Shown here piece after piece: positions 25,997 to 35,089 of a stretch of DNA of 64,000 nt. The position numbers and the translations under genes were made by a program. The notes beneath the pieces were generated by a model. That model did no database searches, was not told the origin of the DNA, and worked only from the letters and a program-made list of their open reading frames with translations. Origin of the DNA: Bacteroidota bacterium (GTDB lineage: Bacteria; Bacteroidota; Bacteroidia; Bacteroidales; Prolixibacteraceae); contig JAHEYU010000011.1 in assembly GCA_023251435.1 (NCBI GenBank), forward strand, positions 1 through 64,000. The letters are read 5' to 3'. How positions within the stretch are numbered: the first letter of the stretch is position 1; every line of letters begins with the position of its first letter.

Positions 25997-26470
25997 TTAC
26001 TGGTGATGATATGGTTCGCCTTTCAGGATGGTAAAAGCACGGTACAATTGCTCGGCAAAAATGAGTCTGACCATTTGGTGTGAAAAGGTCATTTTCGATA
26101 AACTCATTTTTCCGCTGGCCTTTGAATAAACATTTTCTGAAAATCCGTAAGGTCCGCCAATTACGAATACCAGGCGTTTAATTCCTGAAAGCATTTTCTT
26201 TTCCAAAAACCGTGCAAAATCAACCGAAGAAACTTCCAGTCCGTTCTCGTCGAGGAGAATGAGTTCGTCTGAAGGAAGTAATTGCTGTAAAATCAGCTCT
26301 CCTTCTTTCTCTTTTTGCTGGTCGCGACTTAAGTTTTTTGCATTTTTAATATCGGGTATCACCTTCATTTCGAAAAGGATATAATGCGGTATCCGCTTCA
26401 GGAAGATTTCCAATCCTTTCTGTAGATATGATTCATCAGTTTTTCCGATTACAAGCAGGCATATCTTCAT
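25997..26470 (-). CDS. rlmH: 23S rRNA (pseudouridine1915-N3)-methyltransferase RlmH
   Basis: 157 residues, the normal RlmH length. A SPOUT-class methyltransferase that methylates pseudouridine 1915 in helix 69 of 23S rRNA using SAM. Motifs: 'LLDENGLEVSSVDFA', 'VFVIGGPYGFS', 'MSLSKMTFSHQMVRLIFAEQLYRAFTILKG' region and the invariant C-terminal 'GEPYHHQ'. It is 50 bases upstream of the large kinase gene on the same strand and divergent from the DUF4783 gene. Confidence 0.96.
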   Translation of the reverse strand: MKICLLVIGKTDESYLQKGLEIFLKRIPHYILFEMKVIPDIKNAKNLSRDQQKEKEGELILQQLLPSDELILLDENGLEVSSVDFARFLEKKMLSGIKRLVFVIGGPYGFSENVYSKASGKMSLSKMTFSHQMVRLIFAEQLYRAFTILKGEPYHHQ

Positions 26471-26491
26471 TCTAAAATTTTGTTACTTTTA

Positions 26492-26499
26492 CAAATGTA
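26492..26499 (-). promoter_or_regulatory. -7 box upstream of rlmH
   Basis: TACATTTG on the minus strand, an exact TAnnTTTG match, 21 bases before the ATG. Confidence 0.55.
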
Positions 26500-26576
26500 T
26501 TTCTTTAATGAAAAAATTGCATGGTTTTTGGTAAGGATTTTCGTTGAAAGTAATTCAGACAAAAAATATTAGCAAA

Positions 26577-26972
26577 ATGAAGAATTTTAAATTGAAACTC
26601 ACAATATTGTTTTTTAGTCTTTTTGCCTTTGCTCCCGGCTCTTTTGCTCAAATTCCCGACGAAATTGTGCTTAGCATCCAAAATGGAAATCATGACGTTC
26701 TGGCCAGCTATTTTAATCAGAATGTTGAACTGGTAGTTCAAACTCACGATGATGTATTCAGTAAATCGCAGGCACAACAGATTGTTGCCGAGTTTTTTAA
26801 AGCCAATAAACCCAAACAGTTCACCATTATTCATCAGGGAGGAAAAGATGGCGCCCGCTATGCTATTGGAAGTTTGGTTACCAATACCGGTACTTTCAGG
26901 GTTTATTTTCTTTTGAAGAACAATAACGATAACTCCTATATTCACCAGTTACGAATAGAAAAACAGGGTTGA
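26577..26972 (+). CDS. DUF4783 secreted protein
   Basis: 131 residues from the ATG at 26577; an in-frame upstream start would put 11 residues before a good signal peptide, so this Met is preferred. The signal peptide ends near residue 25 ('APGSFAQ'). The mature domain is a small NTF2/SnoaL-like alpha+beta fold typical of DUF4783 ('IQNGNHDVLASYFNQNVEL', 'QAQQIVAEFFKANKPK'), ending 'YIHQLRIEK'. Families of this type are common in Bacteroidota, with no known function. Its stop overlaps the start of the YihY gene (TGATG), so they are translationally coupled. Confidence 0.85.
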   Translation: MKNFKLKLTILFFSLFAFAPGSFAQIPDEIVLSIQNGNHDVLASYFNQNVELVVQTHDDVFSKSQAQQIVAEFFKANKPKQFTIIHQGGKDGARYAIGSLVTNTGTFRVYFLLKNNNDNSYIHQLRIEKQG

Positions 26973-27958
26973 TGCATGGACGAATAGCCAGAAAACTGAT
27001 TTATTTCTGGGAAAGGATTGTCGTAAAGGCAAAAAGAATCACCTTTCCCGGTTTTGACGGGATGCCATTGTACAATGTAATGGTATTTTTTTGGAGAAGT
27101 ATTATCGATGGGGCACTTACCACTCGGGCATCAGCCATTTCATTCAGCTTTTTCATGGCATTGTTCCCTGCCATTATTTTTCTGTTTACGCTTATTCCTT
27201 ACATTCCGATTGAAAATTTTCAGGACGAATTATTTTTGCTGATCAAAGATATGGTTCCAATAAATGCTTTTTTGGCTATCGAAGAAACTGTTAAAGATAT
27301 ACTGACTCAGCAGCGCGGAGATTTACTTTCTCTGGGATTTTTTATGGCTCTCATCTTTTCAACAAATGGGTTGGCTTCCATGATGGGAGCATTCGACGCA
27401 TCGCTGCATACTTTCGAACGCCGGACCTGGTGGGGGCAACACCTCATCGCGCTTGTACTCCTTGTAATTCTTGCAGTTTTAATAACCATAGCTATTGGCT
27501 TGATTACTTATGGGCAGCATGTGATAAACTACCTGGCCGAAAATAATTACCTGGAAGGGCAATTTCTTTTTTATACACTTGTGGTTGCAAAATGGCTGGT
27601 AATATTGTTTTTGTTCTTTATGGCCAATTCATTTTTGTATTATCTGGCTCCTGCAAAAAAAACAAAATGGCGGTTTATTTCGGCCGGAAGTACTTTGGCT
27701 ACATTTTTATGCGTCATTACTTTTGTTGGATTTTCATACTACATCAACCGTTTTGGGCAATACAACAAATTATACGGATCAATCGGAACCCTTCTGGTGA
27801 TTATGCTTTTGATGTATTTCCTCTCGCTGATTCTTTTGATTGGGTTCGAATTAAATGCAAGTATCAACGAAGCAATTAAACATTCCAGAAGAGAAACTAT
27901 CCATTTCAAAGCAGTTCACGAAAATGCTTTAAAAGGCAGAGATAAGAAAAAGAGTTAA
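26972..27958 (+). CDS. YihY/BrkB-family inner-membrane protein
   Basis: 328 residues from the ATG at 26972, which overlaps the previous stop codon; a TTG just before is less likely. About six membrane helices; family motifs 'GALTTRASAISFSFFMALFPAIIFLF' region, 'LSLGFFMALIFSTNGLASMMGAFD', 'YLAPAKKTKWRFISAGSTLA' and 'YINRFGQYNKLYGSIGTLLVIMLLMYFLS'. Once misassigned as ribonuclease BN; the family is now regarded as membrane proteins of uncertain, perhaps transport, role. Confidence 0.9.
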   Translation: MHGRIARKLIYFWERIVVKAKRITFPGFDGMPLYNVMVFFWRSIIDGALTTRASAISFSFFMALFPAIIFLFTLIPYIPIENFQDELFLLIKDMVPINAFLAIEETVKDILTQQRGDLLSLGFFMALIFSTNGLASMMGAFDASLHTFERRTWWGQHLIALVLLVILAVLITIAIGLITYGQHVINYLAENNYLEGQFLFYTLVVAKWLVILFLFFMANSFLYYLAPAKKTKWRFISAGSTLATFLCVITFVGFSYYINRFGQYNKLYGSIGTLLVIMLLMYFLSLILLIGFELNASINEAIKHSRRETIHFKAVHENALKGRDKKKS

Positions 27959-28003
27959 TAATTAATGTGTTTGAAGATCGTTTTGATTTCCCCGAAGCAT
28001 TTA

Positions 28004-28873
28004 TCACTTTCCCATTTTAAACAGAATTTCTTTTTCTTCTTTTGAAAGTGAGCCATAACCCGATTTACTTATCTTCTCCAGAATTCCATTCATACGTGCC
28101 TGATCCTGATTTTTTTGCCGGTTGTATTCGATGTCGTTTACCGGCTTTCGGTAGGTGATTTTTACTTTGGGTTTTGGAGCGAATTGTTTTTTTATCCAGT
28201 TCAATAATGAGGTTATTCCTTTGCCAGGGTCAAATCCCCTGCGAAGCTGAAGTATATAAACTACACCCCAGACAGCTCCTCCCACATGTGCCAGATTACC
28301 GCCGGCATTGGTCGATGAAATGCCAATAACATAGAGGACAACCGAAACGAGGGCGATAAATTTCATTTTCACCGGGCCGATAAACATCAGGTGAATACTG
28401 TGGTTGGGTGCATGAACCGCCAAAGCAGTTACAATAGCAATTACCGAAGCAGATGCGCCGAGGAGTCTCGAATCGGCAACTATTCCAGAGAAAACAGGGA
28501 ACGAATTGTAGCCGAGGATGTAGAATAAACCACCAGTAATTCCGCCCAAAATGTAAATAGCAATTAATTTGCCCTGATCAAAATATCCAAGGAAAATTTG
28601 TCCCATCCAATAGAGCCACAACAGGTTAAACAGGATATGCAGAAAGTCGAAATGCAGGAACATATAAGTGATCAGCGTCCATGGCTTGCTTGCAAGCGTT
28701 CCGAAATCGGCAGGAAGAGCCAACCAGTCGAGAAACGGGAATTCAGCGCCTGCCAAAAAGAAAAAAACATTGACGATCCGGATGGTCAGAAATACACCCA
28801 AATTGATGTAAATCAGTCGGGTCAAGGCTGATCCTTCTCTGAAGGATTCTTTAATTTCATCAAAAAGGTTCAT
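28004..28873 (-). CDS. Rhomboid-family intramembrane serine protease (with C-terminal extension)
   Basis: 289 residues, about six membrane helices. Rhomboid hallmarks: 'TYMFLHFDFLHILFNLLWLY' (HxxxN-type loop 1), the serine in 'LLGASASVIAIV' (about residue 143, as GAS rather than the usual GxSG) and the His in 'NLAHVGGAVWG'. A soluble tail (about 215-289) contains 'YRKPVNDIEYNRQKNQDQAR' and ends 'SKEEKEILFKMGK', seen in Bacteroidota rhomboids. It lies 54 bases behind another rhomboid gene on the same strand. Confidence 0.88.
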   Translation of the reverse strand: MNLFDEIKESFREGSALTRLIYINLGVFLTIRIVNVFFFLAGAEFPFLDWLALPADFGTLASKPWTLITYMFLHFDFLHILFNLLWLYWMGQIFLGYFDQGKLIAIYILGGITGGLFYILGYNSFPVFSGIVADSRLLGASASVIAIVTALAVHAPNHSIHLMFIGPVKMKFIALVSVVLYVIGISSTNAGGNLAHVGGAVWGVVYILQLRRGFDPGKGITSLLNWIKKQFAPKPKVKITYRKPVNDIEYNRQKNQDQARMNGILEKISKSGYGSLSKEEKEILFKMGK

Positions 28874-28927
28874 CGTTTCGTTGTATTTGCAGAGACAGTG
28901 AATGCCCTGTCTTTACGCTGTTTCGGT

Positions 28928-29668
28928 TTAATAAAAATGTTTTGTGTTTCTGTTCCAGTATTTTATCATGAAAAATCCAAAAAGCATTCCGCCGAGATGG
29001 GCAAAATGGGCAATGTTGCTGCCTGTTTGGGTTACTCCCAGAAAAAGTTCAAGAGCTCCGTAACCCATCACAAAATATTTGGCTTTAATTGGAATTGGCG
29101 GAAAAAGCAGCATCAATTGGGTATTGGGAAATAGCATTCCGAAACCTAGAAGAATCCCGAACACGGCTCCTGAAGCTCCAACTGTCGGAATATTCAAAAG
29201 GAGGTTTAGCTTTCCTGCCAGTGGATCGGAGAAGTTCTTCCCTTGATTAAATATTTCTGTTCCTTCACTCATTACCATTTGTATTGCTTCAGGTGTCATT
29301 TTGGAGGCAATGCTCTGAAATTCAATGTAATTAACAAACGTGTGCAATGCCGCAGCTCCAAGGCCGGTAACAAAATAGTAAATAAAAAAACGTTTGGGTC
29401 CCCACACGCTTTCGAGAACACGTCCAAACATCCAAAGCGCGAACATATTAAACAGAAGATGTGTAAATCCGCCGTGCATAAAAATATGCGTAACTAATTG
29501 GTAGGGCCTAAATTCGGGAGACTGAAAATAGCGAAGCCCCAAAATACCTGCCAGATCGATTCCCTTCATGCTTAACACATAAGTTGCAAAAAGCATTATA
29601 ACATTAATGATAATCAGGTTTTTAACAACCGGAGGAACTGCATTGAAACTGGGTCTGAAATTTTGCAT
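28928..29668 (-). CDS. Rhomboid-family intramembrane serine protease
   Basis: 246 residues, six predicted helices. Motifs: 'THIFMHGGFTHLLFNMFALWMFG', catalytic Ser in 'VGASGAVFGILLGFG' (canonical GxSG) and catalytic His in 'AHFAHLGGMLFGF'. A hydrophilic insert between helices (about 120-150) is usual in the phylum. It is the first of two tandem rhomboid genes, so the pair may cleave related membrane substrates. A long A-tract/T-tract precedes the start. Confidence 0.92.
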   Translation of the reverse strand: MQNFRPSFNAVPPVVKNLIIINVIMLFATYVLSMKGIDLAGILGLRYFQSPEFRPYQLVTHIFMHGGFTHLLFNMFALWMFGRVLESVWGPKRFFIYYFVTGLGAAALHTFVNYIEFQSIASKMTPEAIQMVMSEGTEIFNQGKNFSDPLAGKLNLLLNIPTVGASGAVFGILLGFGMLFPNTQLMLLFPPIPIKAKYFVMGYGALELFLGVTQTGSNIAHFAHLGGMLFGFFMIKYWNRNTKHFY

Positions 29669-29800
29669 TGTTTTTTTTTTAGACTAAAAGACTTTAGATA
29701 TTGGGCTTAAAATTCGAAACTTAATCTTTTCGATTTCTATTGACAAACACCCGACCAAAGTAATAATTTTCCGGGTTCCTGCATCTTCTCCGTCAAAATG

Positions 29801-31651
29801 TCACTTCAACAGTTTTTCAAAATCTTCCAATGGCATGATAGACAGTATCTTTTTCCCTTTGGGCGAGAAATTGGGTGTCTGACAGGCAAAGAGATTATCA
29901 ATCAGTTCGCTGATCTCAACCGGTTTTAATGCGTGGCCATAAGGAATTGCCGAGGCCTGTGCCAGTGAAATAGCCACCTTTTCACGGGCTTTTTCCTGAA
30001 GATTGACTGGCGAATTCTTAAATTCTTCGAGTAAGCTTTCGATAATTTCGACCGGGGTTGAGGTGTCCAAAACGCCCGGTGTTCCGTTTATAATGAAACT
30101 GTTCTTCCCAAAATCGCGGATATCGAAGCCCAACGACCGCAAATCAGTCAGAATGCTGGTTAGCAGGGCAGCATCGGAGGCATTCAGTTCAAAAGTTTCA
30201 GGAAAAAGCTGCTGCTGACATGCCACTTCATTGGTCCCCATTGCCTGAATAAGCCTTTCGTACAGAATTCGTTCGTGTGCCCGCTTCTGGTCAATTACCA
30301 TCAGCCCTGACTTAACAGGCGTGAGTATGTATTTGTTTTTAAACTGAACAGAACTTTTAAGGGTTTGCTGTTCCTCAATCCTGAATTGTACCGGATCTCC
30401 TTCATGTTCTTCCTTTTTTTCTGAAAAGTCGGGTTCGAGTCCTTTATACAGCGATTGCCAGCTGCTTAGATTGCTGCGTTGTGCCGGTGTTGGCGTGTGA
30501 CTTTTTTCTGTTCCGGAGTAATTTCGGGTTGAAGATGCCTGATTAAAAGGATTGTATTCGGGGTTTACTTTTATTTCAGGTGTACGGATATCTGCATAAT
30601 CTCGGAGAGGCATCGGAATATCGACACTTCCGGCCTGATCAAAGTCGATAGACGGCACAATGTTGAATTTGCCGAGCGCTTCGCGAACTGAAGCCTGTAA
30701 TATCTGCCAGATGGCCGATTCGTTTTCGAATTTGATCTCGGTTTTGGTAGGATGAATATTAACATCTATTTCAGCCGGGTTGAGATCGAAATAAATGAAA
30801 TAGGACGGGATCGCATCGGGCGGTAAAATTTTCTCGTAGGCCTGCATAATAGCCCGGTGAAAAAACGGGTGTTTCATGTAACGATGGTTCACGAAAAAGA
30901 ACTGCTCACCGAAAGTTTTTCTCGCATGCTTGGGTTGCCCGATGAACCCGGTAATTTTTACCAGCGAAGTTTCGGTGTCAATCGGTATCAGGTTTTGATT
31001 GATGTTTTTTCCGAAAATTGAAACGATCCGTACCCTTTTGTTCGCACCTGTCAACTCGTAAATGGCTGATCCGTTGTGATGCAGCGAAATTGAAATATCA
31101 GCATTGGCAAGTGCGATGCGTTGAATTTCGTTGATGATGTGTTTCAGTTCTGCTGGGTTCGATTTCAGGAATTTACGCCTTGCAGGGACATTGAAAAACA
31201 GGTTTTTTATCTGGAAATTTGTACCGCTGTCGCAACTCACAGGTTCCTGGCTGATGATATTTGAGCCTGAAATATGGATAAAAGTTCCTAAATCCTGATC
31301 GTGTTCTTTGGTACGTAGTTCGACTTCAGCAATGGCGGCGATTGAAGCCAATGCCTCGCCCCTGAAACCCATTGTACGAATTGCAAAAATATCGTTTGCC
31401 GATTTGATTTTGGAGGTCGCGTGCCTTTCGAACGACATGCGTGCATCGGTATCAGACATGCCGCAGCCATTGTCGATTATCTGGATGAGGGTGCGACCTG
31501 CATCTTTAATATTGACTTTTATTTGCGTTGCTCCGGCGTCGATGGCGTTTTCGACCAGTTCTTTCACCACCGAAGCAGGTCTTTGAATGACCTCTCCGGC
31601 TGCAATCTGGTTGGCTACCGAGTCCGGAAGTAGTTGGATAATATCTGGCAC
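29801..31651 (-). CDS. mutL: DNA mismatch repair protein MutL
   Basis: 616 residues. The GHKL ATPase domain is complete: 'ELVENAIDAGA' (about 33-43), 'DNGCGM', 'TMGFRGEALASIAA', then the transducer ('NVHPTKTEIKF'), a poorly conserved linker and the C-terminal dimerisation domain (about 425-616). The metal-binding endonuclease motif of MutL from bacteria without MutH, DQHA-xx-E-xxxx-E, reads 'DQKRAHERILYE' here, with His and Ala replaced, and the C-terminal Cys-Pro-His-Gly-Arg-Pro motif appears as 'CQTPNFSPKGK'. The nicking activity may thus be lost or altered. mutS lies 27 kb away in the same window. Confidence 0.95.
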   Translation of the reverse strand: MPDIIQLLPDSVANQIAAGEVIQRPASVVKELVENAIDAGATQIKVNIKDAGRTLIQIIDNGCGMSDTDARMSFERHATSKIKSANDIFAIRTMGFRGEALASIAAIAEVELRTKEHDQDLGTFIHISGSNIISQEPVSCDSGTNFQIKNLFFNVPARRKFLKSNPAELKHIINEIQRIALANADISISLHHNGSAIYELTGANKRVRIVSIFGKNINQNLIPIDTETSLVKITGFIGQPKHARKTFGEQFFFVNHRYMKHPFFHRAIMQAYEKILPPDAIPSYFIYFDLNPAEIDVNIHPTKTEIKFENESAIWQILQASVREALGKFNIVPSIDFDQAGSVDIPMPLRDYADIRTPEIKVNPEYNPFNQASSTRNYSGTEKSHTPTPAQRSNLSSWQSLYKGLEPDFSEKKEEHEGDPVQFRIEEQQTLKSSVQFKNKYILTPVKSGLMVIDQKRAHERILYERLIQAMGTNEVACQQQLFPETFELNASDAALLTSILTDLRSLGFDIRDFGKNSFIINGTPGVLDTSTPVEIIESLLEEFKNSPVNLQEKAREKVAISLAQASAIPYGHALKPVEISELIDNLFACQTPNFSPKGKKILSIMPLEDFEKLLK

Positions 31652-31664
31652 AGAAGTGTTTTAG

Positions 31665-31961
31665 CTATTTCAGTAATATATAAAATAAAACAGATAAAAG
31701 GATAATGATGTAGAACAAACGCATGTTCGATTTTCTACGGGCTTCCGATACAGTTTTGCTGTTCTTCAGTTTCCCGGAATTTCTGAACTGGCCTTTTATT
31801 CCGGCTCTGTACAATGAACTGACTTCTTCTTTGTTATTTTGTTCAAGTTCCCTTTTTATCCTTTCTTCGCGCTCCTTCATTGCCTCTTTTTGAGGATCGT
31901 AGAAACGTGTGCCGATAGTAAATTGCCTCGCTTTTGGCAGAGATAAGAATTTCATTCCCAT
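31665..31961 (-). CDS. Small single-pass membrane protein upstream of mutL
   Basis: 98 residues: a basic, charged front part with 'KFLSLPKARQFTIGTRFYDPQ' and 'KEREERIKRELEQ', then one C-terminal membrane helix (about 80-97, 'LFYIIILLSVLFYILL'). It is a tail-anchored type protein. Similar short proteins precede mutL in Bacteroidota, with no known role. It ends 13 bases before mutL starts, so the two form an operon. A -7 box is close upstream. Confidence 0.75.
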   Translation of the reverse strand: MGMKFLSLPKARQFTIGTRFYDPQKEAMKEREERIKRELEQNNKEEVSSLYRAGIKGQFRNSGKLKNSKTVSEARRKSNMRLFYIIILLSVLFYILLK

Positions 31962-31981
31962 TGTGAATCGTTTTAATGGTG

Positions 31982-31989
31982 CAAAATTA
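31982..31989 (-). promoter_or_regulatory. -7 box of the small membrane protein/mutL operon
   Basis: TAATTTTG on the minus strand fits TAnnTTTG, 20 bases before the ATG. Confidence 0.55.
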
Positions 31990-32028
31990 ACAATTCTGAA
32001 TGACCCTGAAATTTTATTGAAACAATTA

Positions 32029-33255
32029 TCAGTTCAGCTTCTTGCCAAATATTCTGAAACACTTGTAAACACGGCCACCCATTCTTTCCATTTCGGCCCT
32101 CACTTTGGTATTGGTTTCGAGTTCGAGGTGAGAGTCAAGCTGTGTTTTTCCAAGTGCATTGGCCGACTCGAACATTTTAACGCCCATCATCGCATCAAGT
32201 CCTTTACCTCGGTATTCCGGATCAATGCCGCCCAGCAACAAGTTCAGCTGTTTTGACTTTCTTGCAGACCAGAGAATCCGGAAAATTCCAAATGGGAACA
32301 GTTTCCCTTTTGCTTTTTGTATTCCTTCGCCAATGTGCGACATTCCAATCACAAAGGCAACAACCTCATTCTCCTGGTTCACCACGATCTTGATAAAACG
32401 CGGATTGATAAGGAATAGATAACGGTTGGCGAAATCGTCCATCTCGGCATCCGAAAAAGGTACAAATCCGAATATTTCGGTAAAAGTACGGTTCAGTAAA
32501 TGGAGTACCGGATGAATATATGGTTTAACTTTTCGTCGTGATGTAAATTCCAGAACACGTACGTTTTTATTCAATTGCGTGGCACGTTCCTGTATTTTTT
32601 TGTAAAATTCCGGAATCTGATCGGGTATTTTTATTTGATATACAACCAGGTCGATTTCTTTTGAATAGTCATTGTTTTCAAGTAACTCAACCTGATAAGG
32701 GAAGTTACAGTTTGATGCAATTACAACGGGTTCATCAAATCCTTCAATCAGGAAACCCTGCGGATCTTTATCCGAAAAGGCAAGTGGCCCGATCAGTTTC
32801 ACCATTCCCTTTTCCTTTGCCCAATTTTCAACAAAATGGAGCAAAGCAGCGGCAACTACAGGATCGTTCCAAGTTTCGAAAAATGCAAAACGCGCATGGT
32901 TTTCATTGTGGGCAGCATTGTATTTTTTATGGATAATTCCCATGATCCGGCCAACAACTTCGTTGCCTTTATGCGCCAGCAAAAGTATGGTATCGCAGGC
33001 GTCAAACGATTTGTTTTTTCGTGGGTTGAAAAACTCTTTTTCGTCCATATAGATGGGGGGAACCCAGTTCGAATGATTCTTATGAATGGCTGCCGGAAGA
33101 TGAATAAACTGGTGCAATTGTTTGCGGGAGATGACTTCCTGAATGGTGATAAGCGATTTGGTGGCCGTATGTGGCGCTTGATTGGTTTCTGACGAAGTAG
33201 CCTGAATATCTTTTCCGCTATCTTTTCGACCTGTTGGGTTTGAAATTGATACCAT
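32029..33255 (-). CDS. GNAT-fold N-acyltransferase-like protein
   Basis: 408 residues, soluble. After a polar N-terminal extension of about 36 residues comes 'LHQFIHLPAAIHKNHSNWVPP', a sequence pattern shared by a group of uncharacterised bacterial proteins. An N-terminal GNAT-like half ('ILLLAHKGNEVVGRIMGIIHK', 'KLIGPLAFSDKDPQGFLIEGF') and a second C-terminal half ('NEVVAFVIGMSH', 'LGGIDPEYRGKGLDAMMGVK', 'SHLELETNTKVRAEMERMGG') suggest a tandem GNAT fold; the second contains an acetyl-CoA-type Q/R-xx-G-x-G/A loop ('YRGKGL'). The acceptor is unknown. Divergent from comM. Confidence 0.75.
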   Translation of the reverse strand: MVSISNPTGRKDSGKDIQATSSETNQAPHTATKSLITIQEVISRKQLHQFIHLPAAIHKNHSNWVPPIYMDEKEFFNPRKNKSFDACDTILLLAHKGNEVVGRIMGIIHKKYNAAHNENHARFAFFETWNDPVVAAALLHFVENWAKEKGMVKLIGPLAFSDKDPQGFLIEGFDEPVVIASNCNFPYQVELLENNDYSKEIDLVVYQIKIPDQIPEFYKKIQERATQLNKNVRVLEFTSRRKVKPYIHPVLHLLNRTFTEIFGFVPFSDAEMDDFANRYLFLINPRFIKIVVNQENEVVAFVIGMSHIGEGIQKAKGKLFPFGIFRILWSARKSKQLNLLLGGIDPEYRGKGLDAMMGVKMFESANALGKTQLDSHLELETNTKVRAEMERMGGRVYKCFRIFGKKLN

Positions 33256-33368
33256 TTAACGTCTTTTAAAACGGAGAACAAGATATTCAATTTTTTATTG
33301 ATAATACTATTGTGCAAGTGATGACGTCTTTGTAATTTAGCTAACAATAAATCTGATAAATCACTTTC

Positions 33369-34907
33369 ATGCTGATAAAAACCTTTGCCAGCGCCGTTCA
33401 CGGCATCAACGCTACAACCATTACAATTGAAACTGAAATTTCGCAGGGAATAAAATTTTATATGGTTGGTCTGCCCGACAGTGCAGTTAAAGAAAGCCAG
33501 CAACGAATTGAATCGGCTATGCGGCTCAATAACTTCAAATGGCCCCGGAAGAAAGTGGTCATAAACATGGCTCCGGCCGACATTCGAAAAGAAGGATCGG
33601 CTTACGATTTGCCTCTGGCTATTGGTATTCTGGCAGCCAACGAGCAAATAAAATCCGACAAAGTTTCCAATTTTCTGATGGTCGGCGAGTTGTCGCTCGA
33701 CGGAAACCTGCAACCCGTGAAGGGCGCTTTGTCAATTGCCATTAAAGCACGACAGGAAGGCTTTGAAGGGTTTATACTTCCCAAGGAAAATGCGCGAGAA
33801 GCAGCAGTGGTCGATACTTTAAAAGTGTATGGTGTTGAAAGCCTTCGCGAAGTGATCGACTTTTTTAACGATGAATTAGTGTTGGAACAAACCATAGTCA
33901 ATACCCGCGAAGAGTTTTTTACGAAAGTGAACGAATGCGATGTTGATTTCAGCGACGTAAAAGGTCAGGAAAATGTAAAGCGCGCCCTCGAAATAGCTGC
34001 AGCCGGCGGACACAATGTAATAATGATTGGCCCGCCAGGAGCAGGAAAGACTATGCTTGCAAAACGAATACCTACGATACTTCCACCTTTTTCCCTTCGC
34101 GAAGCCTTGGAAACCACCAAAATACATTCGGTGGTTGGCAAAATAGACCGAAACACTTCGCTTATGACTCAGCGCCCATTCCGAAGCCCGCACCACACAA
34201 TTTCTGATGTTGCTTTAGTCGGCGGCGGTGCATTTCCTCAGCCAGGGGAAATTAGTTTGGCGCACAATGGCGTACTTTTTCTCGACGAATTGCCTGAATT
34301 TAAACGGCAGGTTCTTGAAGTAATGCGCCAGCCATTGGAGGATAGGACGATCACCATTTCGAGGGCTAAATTTTCGGTCGAATTTCCCGCAAGCTTCATG
34401 CTTGTAACGTCTATGAACCCCTGCCCGTGTGGCTATTACAACCATCCAAGCAAAGAATGTGTTTGTGGTCCGGGCATTGTTGCCAAATACCTGAACAAAA
34501 TTTCCGGCCCGCTGCTCGACCGTATTGATATTCATCTCGAAGTCGTTCCGGTTCCGTTTAAAAAGCTATCGGAGAATACGGTTACAGAACCCAGTATAGA
34601 TATTCGTCTGCGGGTAATTCGTGCCCGCGAGATACAGTCGCACCGGTTTACGAAAAGCGATGGGGTGTTTTGCAACGCGCAAATGTCGTCGAAGATGATT
34701 CGTCAACATGTCGATTTGGACGAAGCAAGCAGTAGTTTGCTTAAAAATGCAATGGAAAAACTTGGACTGTCAGCACGTGCCTACGACCGTATCCTGAAAG
34801 TTTCGCGCACCATTGCTGACCTTGAAAATAGCGAAAGGGTAGAAAGTCATCACTTATCGGAAGCCATTCAATATAGAAGTTTGGATCGGGAGAATTGGGG
34901 AGGATGA
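33369..34907 (+). CDS. comM: YifB/ComM-family Mg-chelatase-like AAA+ ATPase
   Basis: 512 residues, the normal length. The N-terminal Lon-protease-like domain (about 1-170; 'GLPDSAVKESQQRIESA', 'DLPLAIGILAA') is followed by an AAA+ core with Walker A 'GPPGAGKTML' at about 221-230, 'RPFRSPHHTISDVALVGGG', Walker B 'LFLDELPEF', and a zinc-like 'CPCGYYNHPSKECVC'. In naturally competent bacteria ComM is a hexameric branch-migration helicase acting during DNA uptake; homologues also occur in non-competent species. Monocistronic by context. Confidence 0.93.
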   Translation: MLIKTFASAVHGINATTITIETEISQGIKFYMVGLPDSAVKESQQRIESAMRLNNFKWPRKKVVINMAPADIRKEGSAYDLPLAIGILAANEQIKSDKVSNFLMVGELSLDGNLQPVKGALSIAIKARQEGFEGFILPKENAREAAVVDTLKVYGVESLREVIDFFNDELVLEQTIVNTREEFFTKVNECDVDFSDVKGQENVKRALEIAAAGGHNVIMIGPPGAGKTMLAKRIPTILPPFSLREALETTKIHSVVGKIDRNTSLMTQRPFRSPHHTISDVALVGGGAFPQPGEISLAHNGVLFLDELPEFKRQVLEVMRQPLEDRTITISRAKFSVEFPASFMLVTSMNPCPCGYYNHPSKECVCGPGIVAKYLNKISGPLLDRIDIHLEVVPVPFKKLSENTVTEPSIDIRLRVIRAREIQSHRFTKSDGVFCNAQMSSKMIRQHVDLDEASSSLLKNAMEKLGLSARAYDRILKVSRTIADLENSERVESHHLSEAIQYRSLDRENWGG

Positions 34908-34991
34908 GAGGGAATCTTGAAGGATGGAGTTTTGAAGATTAGAATGTCGCTTACGCTACAACTCGCTGGTAACAATAGCTATGAATTTAGT

Positions 34992-35063
34992 AACTTGAAA
35001 TCGCAAATTGCGATATCAAGTTGCACAAACAGATCGGTTTTAAAAAGGAATAATGGCTATTAG
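34992..35063 (+). pseudogene. Probable remnant of an ORF6N-type gene, left of hipBA
   Basis: Bases 34992-35022 are a 31-base near-perfect palindrome (3 unmatched positions) that, read in frame, gives 'NLKSQIAISSC', close to a segment common in ORF6N-domain proteins. It runs straight into sequence that, after removing one A at about 35042, reads 'IGFKRNNGY' and a stop, the same C-terminus found on the other side of hipBA. This looks like a gene remnant with an internal deletion and a frameshift; the palindrome could also serve as an operator. The rest of the 314-base gap (34908-35221) holds a duplicated hipB start and the hipB promoter. Confidence 0.45.
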
Positions 35064-35089
35064 AATTATTTTTATTGTGGTGGTAAAAA

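Noticed and set aside
32856-33713. 285-codon minus-strand frame crossing the GNAT/comM divergent region
   Set aside because: It covers the start of comM and the other gene's N-terminus in wrong frames and lacks any motif.
34908-34945. Possible further heptad repeat after comM
   Set aside because: The TTGAAG words recur at a 15-base, not 14-base, distance, so there is no convincing 7-base register.
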